Shown here: piece by piece, positions 42,789 to 52,725 of the stretch
Layout: every line of letters starts with the position of its first letter
How positions within the stretch are numbered: position 1 is the first letter of the stretch
NCBI GenBank assembly: GCA_963743035.1
Contig: CAVUOB010000011.1
Span: 62,001-126,000 of the forward strand
Direction of reading: 5' to 3'
DNA from: PALSA-911 sp963743035
GTDB lineage: Bacteria > Pseudomonadota > Alphaproteobacteria > Acetobacterales > Acetobacteraceae
Length of the DNA: 64,000 nucleotides
The notes under the pieces: generated by a model
Seen by the model: only the letters and a program-made list of their open reading frames with translations
The model's database searches: none
What the model was told of the DNA's origin: nothing
Made by a program: the position numbers and the translations under genes

Positions 42789-43649
42789 ATGCGTCCGCAG
42801 GCTGCCGCGATGAGGGATTTGCTGGATCAACCGCAGATGCAGATCGTGCCCGGCTGCGGCGACGGCATGGGCGCGCGGCTGGTGCAGGAGGCGGGATTCA
42901 AAATCGCCTTTGCCTCGGGCTCCAGCATTCACGCGATGCGGCTGGCGATGCCGGACATGGACCTGCTGAGCTTTCCGGAAATGCGCGACGCCGTGGAGAA
43001 CATGGTGAACGCGGCGCCTAACGTTTTGTGGCTCGCCGATGGCGATACCGGCTACGGCAACGCGATCAGCGTGCAGCGGACGGTGCGCGAATACGCCCGG
43101 GCCGGCGCCGCGGCGGTGCTGATCGAGGACAAGATCTGGCCGCGCCCGCTGGGCAAGGGGGGAGCGAAGCTGGTGGTGGAGCGCGACGAGGCCCGCCTGC
43201 GCATCCGCGCCGCCGTGCAGGCGGCACGCGACGAAGGCGTGCTGCTGCTGGCGCGCACCGATGCCTGCCGCTCGCGCGGGTTTGATGAGGCGCTGGCCCG
43301 GCTGAAGGAGTTCGTGGCCGAGGGCGCCGACATCTTCTTTCTGGATTCGCCGGAGAACGAGGCGCAGATGCGCGCCTCCGTGGAAGCCTGCGCCGGCAAG
43401 CCGGCAGTGTCCGTCACCTCCCCGGCGGGCAAGCATTTCATGCCCGACGATGCCGGCCTGGCGCGCGCCGGCATCAAGTTCGCGATCTATCCGCAGGAGA
43501 TCCTGGCCGCGACCGTGCACGCCGTGCGGGCGGCGCTGGCTGGGCTGAAGGGCGGTCCGCGGGCGGCGATGGCGAGCGTGCCGGAACTGGCGACGGCGAC
43601 GCGCTCGGCCGAGTACCTGGCGATCGACGGGCGGCTTGCCGCGGACTGA
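42789..43649 (+). CDS. Isocitrate lyase/PEP mutase family protein
   Basis: This 286-residue (beta/alpha)8 protein has the metal-binding segment LWLADGDTGYGNAISVQRTV and AAAVLIEDKIWPRPLGKGG. It lacks the catalytic cysteine motif (KKCGH or KRCGH) of isocitrate and methylisocitrate lyases at the place where PRPLGKGG appears. That points to an oxaloacetate decarboxylase, carboxyphosphonoenolpyruvate mutase-like or other C-C lyase role. GGGGAGA lies eight bases before ATG 42789; ATG 42810 is a possible alternative. It stands alone, with no phosphonate genes beside it. Confidence 0.82.
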   Translation: MRPQAAAMRDLLDQPQMQIVPGCGDGMGARLVQEAGFKIAFASGSSIHAMRLAMPDMDLLSFPEMRDAVENMVNAAPNVLWLADGDTGYGNAISVQRTVREYARAGAAAVLIEDKIWPRPLGKGGAKLVVERDEARLRIRAAVQAARDEGVLLLARTDACRSRGFDEALARLKEFVAEGADIFFLDSPENEAQMRASVEACAGKPAVSVTSPAGKHFMPDDAGLARAGIKFAIYPQEILAATVHAVRAALAGLKGGPRAAMASVPELATATRSAEYLAIDGRLAAD

Positions 43650-43689
43650 CAGGGGAGGGTCGGGCGCGCGGGCCAATGAAAGCGGACCA

Positions 43690-44109
43690 GTGAAACAAGC
43701 TCAGCACCGGCTCAGCATTGAAACGAACGGCAAGGGCCTGATCGAAATCACCGGGCCGGTCCTGGCCTGGGTCGCGGAGCAAGGCATCGAAACCGGCCTG
43801 CTGACGCTTTGGTGCCCGCACACTTCCGCCTCCCTGACGGTGCAGGAGAACGCTTCGCCCGCGGTTCGCCAGGACATCGCCCGCTACTTCGAGGCCCTCG
43901 TGCCCGAGGATTCGCGAAGCTACATCCACGACGATGAAGGGCCCGACGACATGCCGGCGCATCTGCGCACGATGCTGACCGATACCCAGCTATCCGTTCC
44001 CGTGGCCGAGGGGCATCCGGTCCTCGGCACCTGGCAGGGGCTGTTCCTGTTCGAGCATCGCCGCCAGCCGCATCAACGCCAGGTCGTGCTGCATCTGATC
44101 GGGGAGTAG
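43690..44109 (+). CDS. YjbQ family protein (UPF0047)
   Basis: This 139-residue single-domain protein matches YjbQ: LLTLWCPHTSASLTVQENASPAV, which holds the conserved His and Asn, DDEGPDDMPAHLRTML and HPVLGTWQGLFLFEHR are all characteristic. The E. coli protein shows weak thiamine-phosphate-synthase activity, but the physiological role of the family is unsettled. The start is probably GTG 43690; an upstream in-frame start at 43636 is poorly conserved. It is probably read together with the preceding gene, 40 bases upstream. Confidence 0.9.
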   Translation: MKQAQHRLSIETNGKGLIEITGPVLAWVAEQGIETGLLTLWCPHTSASLTVQENASPAVRQDIARYFEALVPEDSRSYIHDDEGPDDMPAHLRTMLTDTQLSVPVAEGHPVLGTWQGLFLFEHRRQPHQRQVVLHLIGE

Positions 44110-44154
44110 ACACGTCCCGCCGCGCTTGCGCGGCCTATGCGCGGATTTGGGCGC

Positions 44155-45360
44155 TCAGTGCCGGGCGGCGGGGGCGTGCCGCCCCGCAGCGATGAAGGCG
44201 AGGCGGCCGGCCAGGGTCGCGCCCAGCAGCACCGCGGCGGCGGTCAGCGCCGGATCGCTCGGCCAGAAGCCCACGACCAGCGTGCAGAGCGCGCCGAAGA
44301 TCATTTGCGTGAAGCCATAGAGGCCGGAGGCGGCGCCGATCATCTGCGGCTGGGTGCCGATGGCGCTGGTGAGCGCGATCGGGCTCGTGGCCCCCACGCC
44401 GGTCGAATAGAGCACCAGCGGCACCAGCACGCCGGCGACGCTGAGATGGCCGCTGACGGTGATGCCGAACAGGATGCAGGCGCCGAGAAGGGAAACCGCG
44501 TTGGTGGCGAGCAGCAGCCGCCCCAGCGGCATGCGCCGCGCCAGCCGGCTGGCGACGAAGCTGCCCAGCGGAATGCCGGCCATGATCGCCAGGTAATAGA
44601 GCCCGACCTCCTCGGCCGGGCGATGCAGCATCCGGGTGAAGATGAACGGCGAAGCGGCCAGATAGGCGTAGATGCTGGTGCTGGTGAACGCCCCGCCCAG
44701 CATGAAACCGCGGAAATTCGCCGCCCGCAGCAGCCGTCCGTAGCTCGCCAGCATCCGCCCGGGTGCGGCGCCGCGCGACGCGGCGGTCTCCGGCAAGGTC
44801 AGCACCGTTGCTGCCAGAGTGACGCCGCCAAGCCCGACGAGGGCTGCGAAGATCGAGCGCCAGCCCAGCCACGCGCCCAGATAGCCGCCGATCGCCGGCC
44901 CGATGCCGGGCGCCAGGCTCTGCGTCATGGTCAGCAGCGCCATCTGTGACGCCGCCTGGCCCTGCTCGGCGCCGTCGCGCACGACCGCGCGACCGAGCAC
45001 AAGGCCGCCGCAGCCGCCGAGCGCCTGGACCACGCGCGCCGCCAGCAGCACGTGCAGGTTGGGCGCCAGCCCGGCAACGATGCTGGCCAAGACATAGGCG
45101 GCAAGCGCCACCAACAGCACCGGCCGGCGTCCGAACCGGTCCGATACCGGGCCGTACAGCAGCTGCCCGAACGCGACGCTGAACAGATAGAGCGTGATGG
45201 CGAGCTGGATGGCGCCTGCCGAGACATTGAGATCCTGGGCGGCGAACGGCAGGGAAGGCACCATGATGTGCATCGCCAGCGTGCCCGATGCGGTGATCGC
45301 GACCAGCAGCCAGAACGGCGCGCGGGCGCGGGGGAAGATCGGATCGGTGAGCACGGACAT
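44155..45360 (-). CDS. Bcr/CflA family multidrug efflux MFS transporter
   Basis: This 401-residue major-facilitator protein has 12 predicted membrane segments. The motif LLYGPVSDRFGRRPVLLVAL lies between segments 2 and 3, and ARVVQALGGCGGLVLGRAVVRD with TQSLAPGIGPAIGGYLGAWLGWRSIF forms the drug:H+ antiporter-1 (DHA1) motif C region. This pattern identifies the Bcr/CflA subfamily. It probably exports toxic compounds or sugars. A small perfect hairpin (GCCGCGC-TT-GCGCGGC, 44119-44134) lies between its end and yjbQ, without a T-tract. Confidence 0.92.
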   Translation of the reverse strand: MSVLTDPIFPRARAPFWLLVAITASGTLAMHIMVPSLPFAAQDLNVSAGAIQLAITLYLFSVAFGQLLYGPVSDRFGRRPVLLVALAAYVLASIVAGLAPNLHVLLAARVVQALGGCGGLVLGRAVVRDGAEQGQAASQMALLTMTQSLAPGIGPAIGGYLGAWLGWRSIFAALVGLGGVTLAATVLTLPETAASRGAAPGRMLASYGRLLRAANFRGFMLGGAFTSTSIYAYLAASPFIFTRMLHRPAEEVGLYYLAIMAGIPLGSFVASRLARRMPLGRLLLATNAVSLLGACILFGITVSGHLSVAGVLVPLVLYSTGVGATSPIALTSAIGTQPQMIGAASGLYGFTQMIFGALCTLVVGFWPSDPALTAAAVLLGATLAGRLAFIAAGRHAPAARH

Positions 45361-45596
45361 CGGGCGACCAAAAGACAGAACACAGCACCGGTAAAGTGGG
45401 CCGGACGCATTGCAGGCCCCCGGCGGTCGCCTGCCGTGCCGGCAGGACGATGCCGAGGTGCCGGCTTTCGTCTTTACCTCGATCTGCAGGGAGCTTTTTG
45501 CACCGTGCTACCGGCTCCGCGCATAGTTATGCGAACCCCGGAGATGGGTGACGGCCAACGAGCCGGGATTTCGTAGCAGCAGGGGAGATCGAGCCA

Positions 45597-46080
45597 ATGA
45601 CGATGACGAGCGAACCGAAAGCGGCCTCGGACCGCGAGCTTGTACCTGACCCGCCTCATCGACGCACCGCGTGAGAAGCTGTTCAGGGCCTGGACCGAGG
45701 CAGAACTGCTCCGGCAATGGTTCGCGCCGCTGCCCTACACCACGCCGGTCGCGCAGCTCGACGTGCGGCCGGGCGGCGCCAGCCGGATGGTGATGCGTGG
45801 GCCGGAGGGCAACGAAATTCCGTGCGGGGGCGTCTATCTTGAGGTGGTCGAGAACGAGCGCATCGTCTTCACCGACGCCTATACGCAAGCCTGGGAACCG
45901 TCCCCGAAGCCGTTCATGACGGTGATCGTGACCTTCGCCGACGAGGGCGGCAAGACGCGCTACACCGCCCGGGTGCGCCACTGGAGCGTGGCTGACCGGG
46001 AGGCGCACGAACAGATGGGGTTTCACGAGGGCTGGGGAAAATGTGCCGATCAGCTTGCGGCGCTGGTCGTGAAGCTCTGA
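45597..46080 (+). CDS. SRPBCC (AHSA1-like) protein, interrupted by a +1 frameshift
   Basis: The ribosome site GGGGAG and ATG 45597 start a frame encoding a typical AHSA1 N-terminus, MTMTSEPKAASDRELV, which then runs out of frame. From 45640 the next frame encodes the rest: LTRLIDAPREKLFRAWTEAELLRQWFAPLPY, through PGGASRMVMRGPEGNE, to HEGWGKCADQLAALV. Removing one base in the CC at 45645-45646 restores one 160-residue SRPBCC protein. The total length is 3n+1, consistent with one inserted base. A start at TTG 45640 is possible but has no ribosome site. AHSA1-like proteins bind hydrophobic ligands or act as chaperone cofactors. Confidence 0.8.
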
Positions 46081-46090
46081 TACCGGCCCC

Positions 46091-46242
46091 CAAAGAGAGC
46101 AAGCCCGGGCTTCGCCCGGACCCACCAAAGGGCAGTCGCCCGTTGGAAACCCATTTATTGAAACCCATTTATTTACGAATGGATGAGGTCCAGGGGCTCG
46201 GCCCCTGGCGGGTTCGGGCAGAGCCCGACCTTGCTTCCTTTG
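46091..46242. mobile_element. MITE-like palindromic element, 152 bp
   Basis: It is bounded by imperfect terminal inverted repeats, CAAAGAGAGCAAG (46091-46103) and CTTGCTTCCTTTG (46230-46242). Inside are several GC-rich hairpins, including CCCGGGC-TTC-GCCCGG and a perfect CCAGGGGC-TCG-GCCCCTGG (46190-46208), around an AT-rich centre. The centre contains a 14-bp exact tandem duplication (GAAACCCATTTATT, 46146-46173). It has no coding capacity. It lies between the SRPBCC gene and the 3' end of the convergent ABC operon, where it may also terminate transcription. Confidence 0.7.
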
Positions 46243-46279
46243 AGCCCATGTTCTCGGCGGTTGGCATAGGTTCCGGCGC

Positions 46280-47301
<1,022 letters not shown>

Positions 47302-47305
<4 letters not shown>

Positions 47306-48357
47306 GCCACATCCACTGAATCGTGATGCAGGAAGCAGCTCGCCGCCTGCCGGGGCCCGATCGGTTCAAGGCGCGGCACGGCTGTGGCGCATTTCGCCAT
47401 CACATCGGGGCAGCGCGGATGGAACGGGCAGCCGGCGGGGCGGTTGAACGGGTGCGGCAGCGCGCCGCTGATCACCGGCAACGCCGTCCGTGTCTCGCCG
47501 TACAGGCTGGGGATCGAGCGCAGCAGCGCGCGGGTGTAGGGGTGTTGCGGCGCGTGGAAGATCTCGTCCACCGGCCCCTGTTCCATGACGCGGCCGAGAT
47601 ACATGACCACGACATGGCTGGCCATCTGCGCGATCACGCCGAGGTCGTGGGTGATGAAGATGATGGCGGTGTTGTATTTCCGCTGCAGCTCCCGCAGCAG
47701 TGCCAGCACCTGGGCCTGGGTCGTCACGTCGATGGCGGTGGTGGGTTCGTCGGCGATCAGCAGGCGCGGCTTGCAGGACAGTGCCATGGCGATCATCGCG
47801 CGCTGGCGCAGCCCGCCCGAGAGCTGCCAGGAATAGGCGTCGACCCGTTGCTCGGGCATGGAGATGCCGACATCGCGAAACAATCCGACGGTGATCTCGC
47901 GCGCCTCGGCGCGGCTGACCGGCCGGCCGCCGTTCTGCCAGCGATGCCCGTGCAGCCGGATTGCCTCGATGATCTGCGCGCCGACGGTGTGCACGGGGCT
48001 GAACGCCGCCATCGGCTCCTGCGGGATCAACGCGATCTCGGCGCCGCGGATCGTGCGCATCAGCTTTCCGTGCGGCTGCTGGCGGGCGAGGTCGACGATC
48101 CCGCCGCCTGGTTCCTGGTCCCTTTCGGGGCGGCGGAACAGGATCTCGCCCTGGGTGATGCGGCCGGGCAGGTCGATCAGTTGCAGGATGGCCTTCATCG
48201 TCACGCTCTTGCCGCAGCCGCTCTCGCCGACGATGCCGAGCACCTGGCCCGCCATCACGTCGAAGCTGGTGCCGTCCACGGCGCGGACCAGTCCCTCGTC
48301 GAGCGCGAAGGATACCCGCAATCCGCGCACCGACAGCAGCGGCGCTTGCCCGGTCAT
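47302..48357 (-). CDS. Oligopeptide/dipeptide ABC transporter ATP-binding protein (DppD/OppD type)
   Basis: This 351-residue ABC ATPase has Walker A GESGCGKSVTMKAILQL, signature LSGGLRQRAMIAMAL and Walker B LLIADEPTTAIDVTTQ. The oligo_HPY C-terminal extension reads GCPFHPRCPDVMAKC. I chose ATG 48357, seven bases after the permease stop; the frame stays open to 48390, overlapping the permease gene without homology. Works with the DppF-like ATPase to drive import. Confidence 0.92.
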
Positions 48358-48364
48358 GGCATCT

Positions 48365-49489
48365 TCAATGGCTGTAGGGGTCGGCGGCATCGCGCAACCC
48401 GTCGCCGACGAGGTTGAAGGCCAGCACGGCGACGATGACCACCAGCCCGGGCGTCAGCAGCCATGGCGCGAGCGCCAGGGTCTGGATGTTCTGCGCCTCC
48501 TGCAGCAGCACGCCCCAGCTGATCGCGGGCGGGCGGATGCCGAGCCCGAGGAAGGAGAGCGACGTCTCGTTGATGATCATCACGGGAATGGCGAGCGAGC
48601 TGGTGGCGATGATGTGGCTGAGGAAGGTCGGCACCATGTGGCGCAGGATGATGCGCATCCGGCTGCATCCGGCGAGCCGGGCGGCGAGCACGAAATCTTC
48701 CTCGCGCAGCGCCAGGAACCGGCCGCGCACCTCCCGCCCGAGCGTCGTCCAGCCGACCAGCGAAAGGATCACGGTGATGGCGAAGAACACCTGGATCGGC
48801 GTCCAGTCGCGCGGCAGCGCGGCGGAGAGCGCCAGCCAGATCGGAATCGTCGGCACCGATTGCAGCAGCTCGATCAGGCGCTGGATGATCTGGTCGGTCT
48901 TGCCGCCGACATAGCCGGACAACCCACCCAGCACGACGCCGATCACCACGCTGAGCGCGACCGCGACCAGCCCGACCGTCATCGAGGTTTGCGTGCCATG
49001 CATGATCCGCGACCACTGGTCGCGCCCGAGCCGGTCGGATCCGAGCAGGAAGATCCGCTGCCCCGGCTCCGCCGCCAGCAGATGCAGATTCGTTTCAAAC
49101 AGCCCGAGCAGGCGGTAGCTGTAGCCCGGCGCCAGGAAACGCACGCGCAGCTTGCGCGACGGATCGGCCACCCATTCCATGCGCAGCGTGACCGGATTGC
49201 GCTTGCCGGCGATGGCGGGAACCCAGGGATCCAGCCGGAAGCCGTCGAACAGGTGCAGCCGCTGCACCGGAATGAACGCCTGGCGCGCGTCGGTGGTCTC
49301 GGGGTTCTGGGTGGCGAAGAAATCCGGAAACAGCACGATCGTGTAAAGGAAGATCAGCAGTGCGGCGCTGAACATGGCCAGATGGTGCCGGCGGAACCGC
49401 CACCACACCAGCCGCCAGTTGGACGCCACCGCCACCCGGTCCTCGGCGACGGTGCCATCCACGGTTTCGGCAAGGATGTCCTGCGACAT
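48365..49489 (-). CDS. Oligopeptide/dipeptide ABC transporter permease (DppC/OppC type)
   Basis: This 374-residue inner-membrane permease begins with a cytoplasmic tail and a first membrane helix (AALLIFLYTIVLF). A large periplasmic loop of about 110 residues follows, then the five-helix permease core. The EAA-type loop is ARLAGCSRMRIILRHMVPTFLSHI. The C-terminal WLLTPGLVVIVAVLAFNLVGDGLRDAADP is the standard DppC ending. The large loop before the core is typical of DppC proteins paired with big family-5 binding proteins. Confidence 0.9.
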   Translation of the reverse strand: MSQDILAETVDGTVAEDRVAVASNWRLVWWRFRRHHLAMFSAALLIFLYTIVLFPDFFATQNPETTDARQAFIPVQRLHLFDGFRLDPWVPAIAGKRNPVTLRMEWVADPSRKLRVRFLAPGYSYRLLGLFETNLHLLAAEPGQRIFLLGSDRLGRDQWSRIMHGTQTSMTVGLVAVALSVVIGVVLGGLSGYVGGKTDQIIQRLIELLQSVPTIPIWLALSAALPRDWTPIQVFFAITVILSLVGWTTLGREVRGRFLALREEDFVLAARLAGCSRMRIILRHMVPTFLSHIIATSSLAIPVMIINETSLSFLGLGIRPPAISWGVLLQEAQNIQTLALAPWLLTPGLVVIVAVLAFNLVGDGLRDAADPYSH

Positions 49490-49493
49490 GGCG

Positions 49494-50480
49494 CTAGCCC
49501 TGCATGCGAATGCGCGGATCGATCAGCGCGAGCAGCACGTCGGACAGCAGCGTGCCGACGATGGTCAGGAACGAGTAGATCAGCAGGATGCCGCCGGCGA
49601 GGTACATGTCCTGGTTGATCAGCGCGCGCAGCAGCAGCGGCCCGATATTCGGCAGGTTCATCACGGTCGCAACGATCAGGCTGCCGGAGAACAGCGCCGG
49701 CAGATACCAGCCGATGGTGCTGACCAGCGGATTGAGCGCCAGCCGCACCGGGTAGCGCAGCACCAGTCGCCACTCCTTCATGCCCTTGGCGCGCGCGGTG
49801 ACGACATAGGGCTTGTTCAGCTCGTCGAGCAGGTTGGCGCGCATGATCCGGCTGAGCCGCGCGGTGCCGGCGATGCCGAGCACCAGGGCCGGCAGCCAGA
49901 TATGCTTGAGCAGATCGGCCAGCCGCGCCAGGCTCCAGGGCGCATCGGCGAACTCCGGGGAGAACAGGCCGGTGATGCTGATGTCGAAATAGGCGAAGGC
50001 GACCCACATCAGCACCAGTGCCAGCATGAAATTGGGCGTCGCCACACCGACATAATTCACCACCGTCAGCACGTGATCGACCAAGGAGCGCTGATGCGTC
50101 GCCGAATAAATGCCGGCCGGCACGGCGATCGCCCAGGTCAGCACGAAGGAGAACAGCGCCAGCGCGATGGTGAGGCCGAGCTGCTCGCGGATCAGGTCCG
50201 CGTTCGGCCGCTGGTATTCCAGCGACAGCCCGAAATTGCCGTGGAACAGGTTCTGCATCCATAGCAGGTACTGCACGACGAAGGGCTGATCGAGGCCGTA
50301 TTCATGCCGCAGCGCCTGCATGTTCTCGACGCTGATCGACGTGCCCGAGGACGTCAGGGTGGCAACATACGATGTCAGGAAGTCGCCCGGCGGCGCCTGG
50401 ATGATGGCGAAGATGATGAAGGAATAGATCAGCATCAGCAGCGGCAGCAGCAGGAGCCGTTGGACGATGTAGCGGGTCAT
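49494..50480 (-). CDS. Oligopeptide/dipeptide ABC transporter permease (DppB/OppB type)
   Basis: This 328-residue permease starts RYIVQRLLLLPLLMLIYSFIIF, followed by IQAPPGDFLTSYV, the DppB N-terminal pattern. The periplasmic loop ends YGLDQPFVVQYLLWMQNLFHGNFGLSLEYQRP. The EAA loop is VTARAKGMKEWRLVLRYPVRLALNPLV. Six membrane segments are predicted. It heterodimerises with the DppC-like subunit encoded four bases downstream. Confidence 0.92.
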   Translation of the reverse strand: MTRYIVQRLLLLPLLMLIYSFIIFAIIQAPPGDFLTSYVATLTSSGTSISVENMQALRHEYGLDQPFVVQYLLWMQNLFHGNFGLSLEYQRPNADLIREQLGLTIALALFSFVLTWAIAVPAGIYSATHQRSLVDHVLTVVNYVGVATPNFMLALVLMWVAFAYFDISITGLFSPEFADAPWSLARLADLLKHIWLPALVLGIAGTARLSRIMRANLLDELNKPYVVTARAKGMKEWRLVLRYPVRLALNPLVSTIGWYLPALFSGSLIVATVMNLPNIGPLLLRALINQDMYLAGGILLIYSFLTIVGTLLSDVLLALIDPRIRMQG

Positions 50481-50550
50481 GCCGGTCCCCGCCGGTCAGA
50501 GCCCGCCCCTGGACCGGCCAGGCCGGGCGGGGGGCGGATGCGCTGGATCG

Positions 50551-52494
50551 TCATCGGGCGAAGAAGAACTGCTCGGTGCGCGCGTTGCCGGGGCTGCGCA
50601 ACGGCCAGTCATTGCCGAGCGTGGGGGGCACGTTGCGGAATTTGGTGCCCGCGACCACTACGCCCTGCACCATCGGCGTCAGGCCGACCGTGCCGATCTC
50701 GTAGACGTTCTCCGCCCAGATCCGGTACAGCTCCCGGGCGAGCTTGGCCTGTTCCTCGGGACCGACGGTGCGCGCGGTGTCGACGATCTCGACGATCCGC
50801 TTGATCTCCGGCGGCGGCTCCATGCCGTCGCGCCCGCCGGTCGCGTACCAGCGGCGGAACAGCGGGCCGGTGGTCAGGATCGGGGCGTTGCGCGGGTCCA
50901 CCTTGGCGTTGCCGGTATAGGGGAAGGCGCTGGTGTCCTCGTTCCAGATCTCGGCGATCAGCTCGTTGTTCTCGTTCATCTTGAAGTGCAGCGCCCGCTC
51001 GCGGATCTGTACCACGGTCTTGATGCCCACCGCCTCCCAGTCCTTGGCGACCAGCAGCGCCACGTCGGGCCAGGCGCCGAAGGCGGGAACCACGCTGATC
51101 TCGATGGTGGCCGGCTTGCCGTTGGCCATCAGCCGGAAGCCCTGGCTGTCGCGCTTGGTCAGGCCGATCCCGTCCAGCAGGCGATTGGCTTCGTCGCGGT
51201 TGAACGCGGTGTATTTCTGCGCCCATTCGGGGCCGGGAAAATACGGATGCCACGGCGCCGGCACGCCCTGGCGCGCCTCGCCGAGGCCGAGGAAGACCGA
51301 TTCCTTGATTTCGTCGCGATTGATCGCCAGCGACAGCGCGACGCGGAAATCCTTGGTCGCGAGCAGCTTGCCGAGGTCCGGATCCGCCTTGTAGGTCTGG
51401 TTTAGCGCGATCACCGCATCCGCGCCGCCGAAGGTCGGCCAGGTGATGACGCGGTATTTTCCGGTCTTCTCCTGGTCCTTCAGCACGGGATAGTTGGTCA
51501 TCTGGATGTGCCGCTCCTGCATATCGAAATTGCCAGCGATCGCGGCAAGGTTCAGGGCCTGCACATCGGCGAAATAGGTGAAGCGGACCTCGTCGATATA
51601 GGGCAGCTGGTTTCCGGCGGTATCGACGCCGATGTAGTAGGGGTTGCGGCGCAGCGTGAACACCGGATCGCTGGCGCGCGTCACCGGCGTCCAGGCGGCC
51701 ATGGTCGGGCGTTCCGGGTTCTCGGGCGGAGCGTTGCGGTTGGCGAACAGCTCCGTCCAGGTCTTGAAGCCGGCAGCCTGGGTCATCCGCTCGATGTCCG
51801 CCTTGGCCGCGTAGGCGGGGTGGAACTGCTTCAGGTAATGCGCCGGCAGGAACATCGCATAGGTGCGATCGGCGCCGTCCTGGTTGGCGACCGCGGTCAG
51901 GAACAGCGTGGCCGGCGCGGCGTAGCTGAAGCGCACGGTGTTGTCGTCGATCTTCTCCACCTTGGCCGGTGAGCCGTCGGGGTTGCGGATCCAGCCTGGC
52001 AGCGTGGGGGTAAGGTCCTTGTTCAGCAGCACGTCGTTGTACCAGAACAGGATGTCGTCGGCGGTGAACGGCGCGCCGTCGGACCAGCGGGAGCCCTTGC
52101 GCAGCCGGATCGTCCAGTTGTGGTAATCCGCCGAAGGCTCGGCGCCGGCGGCGATCTTCGGTTCGATCTTGCTGCCGTCGGGCGAGAAGCGGAACAGCGC
52201 ATCGTAGACCACGCGGACATAGTTGTTGGCATCCGCCGGGCCGAGGAAGGCGCGGCGCCAGACGCCGCCGTAATCGCCCACGCGTTCCACGACGGGCACC
52301 ACCAGCGGATCCTCGGGAAGTCTTTTGTCCACCGGCGGCAGCTTGCCGGCCTGGACCTGCTCGGCGAGCGCCGGCGCTTCCTTGTAGCGCGCCGTCTGGG
52401 CCGATGCGGGTCCGGCGGTCAGCGCGCCGATTGACACGATCCATGACACGACCAGCCCGGCGAGCACGGCACGCCGTTCGACGACTCGTTGCAT
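50551..52494 (-). CDS. ABC transporter substrate-binding protein, family 5
   Basis: This 647-residue exported protein has a signal peptide (residues 1-33, ending GPASAQ) and the SBP_bac_5 segments YDALFRFSPDGSKIEPKIAAGAE, NWTIRLRKGSRWSDGAPFTADDILFWYND and RVALSLAINRDEIKESV. It is longer than DppA or OppA (about 530 residues) and begins VVERVGDYGGVWRRAF, like a subgroup of large family-5 proteins whose ligands are mostly unknown. GGGAG lies six bases before ATG 52494. First gene of the leftward importer operon. Confidence 0.9.
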   Translation of the reverse strand: MQRVVERRAVLAGLVVSWIVSIGALTAGPASAQTARYKEAPALAEQVQAGKLPPVDKRLPEDPLVVPVVERVGDYGGVWRRAFLGPADANNYVRVVYDALFRFSPDGSKIEPKIAAGAEPSADYHNWTIRLRKGSRWSDGAPFTADDILFWYNDVLLNKDLTPTLPGWIRNPDGSPAKVEKIDDNTVRFSYAAPATLFLTAVANQDGADRTYAMFLPAHYLKQFHPAYAAKADIERMTQAAGFKTWTELFANRNAPPENPERPTMAAWTPVTRASDPVFTLRRNPYYIGVDTAGNQLPYIDEVRFTYFADVQALNLAAIAGNFDMQERHIQMTNYPVLKDQEKTGKYRVITWPTFGGADAVIALNQTYKADPDLGKLLATKDFRVALSLAINRDEIKESVFLGLGEARQGVPAPWHPYFPGPEWAQKYTAFNRDEANRLLDGIGLTKRDSQGFRLMANGKPATIEISVVPAFGAWPDVALLVAKDWEAVGIKTVVQIRERALHFKMNENNELIAEIWNEDTSAFPYTGNAKVDPRNAPILTTGPLFRRWYATGGRDGMEPPPEIKRIVEIVDTARTVGPEEQAKLARELYRIWAENVYEIGTVGLTPMVQGVVVAGTKFRNVPPTLGNDWPLRSPGNARTEQFFFAR

Positions 52495-52725
52495 GAGCGC
52501 TCCCTCGTTCTTTTTTTATGCAGGCGCGGCAAGCGTTGTCGGCCGATGCTCAGCCCGATGCGATATCGAGTCAAGCAAATCGCGCCGCGGCACCGTGATG
52601 CCGGCGGGCGCGGGAAATCATGCGGGTATCAGCAATAATTATGCATTGCGGCACAATCCGCGGGGCCGGGAGGACGCAAGCGCGATCATCAATCAGACGG
52701 CGGCGCCATCCGCGGCAGGGCTATT

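Noticed and set aside
44119..44134. GCCGCGC-TT-GCGCGGC hairpin between yjbQ and the MFS gene
   Set aside because: Perfect but short, with a two-base loop and no T-tract; not enough to call a terminator in DNA this GC-rich.
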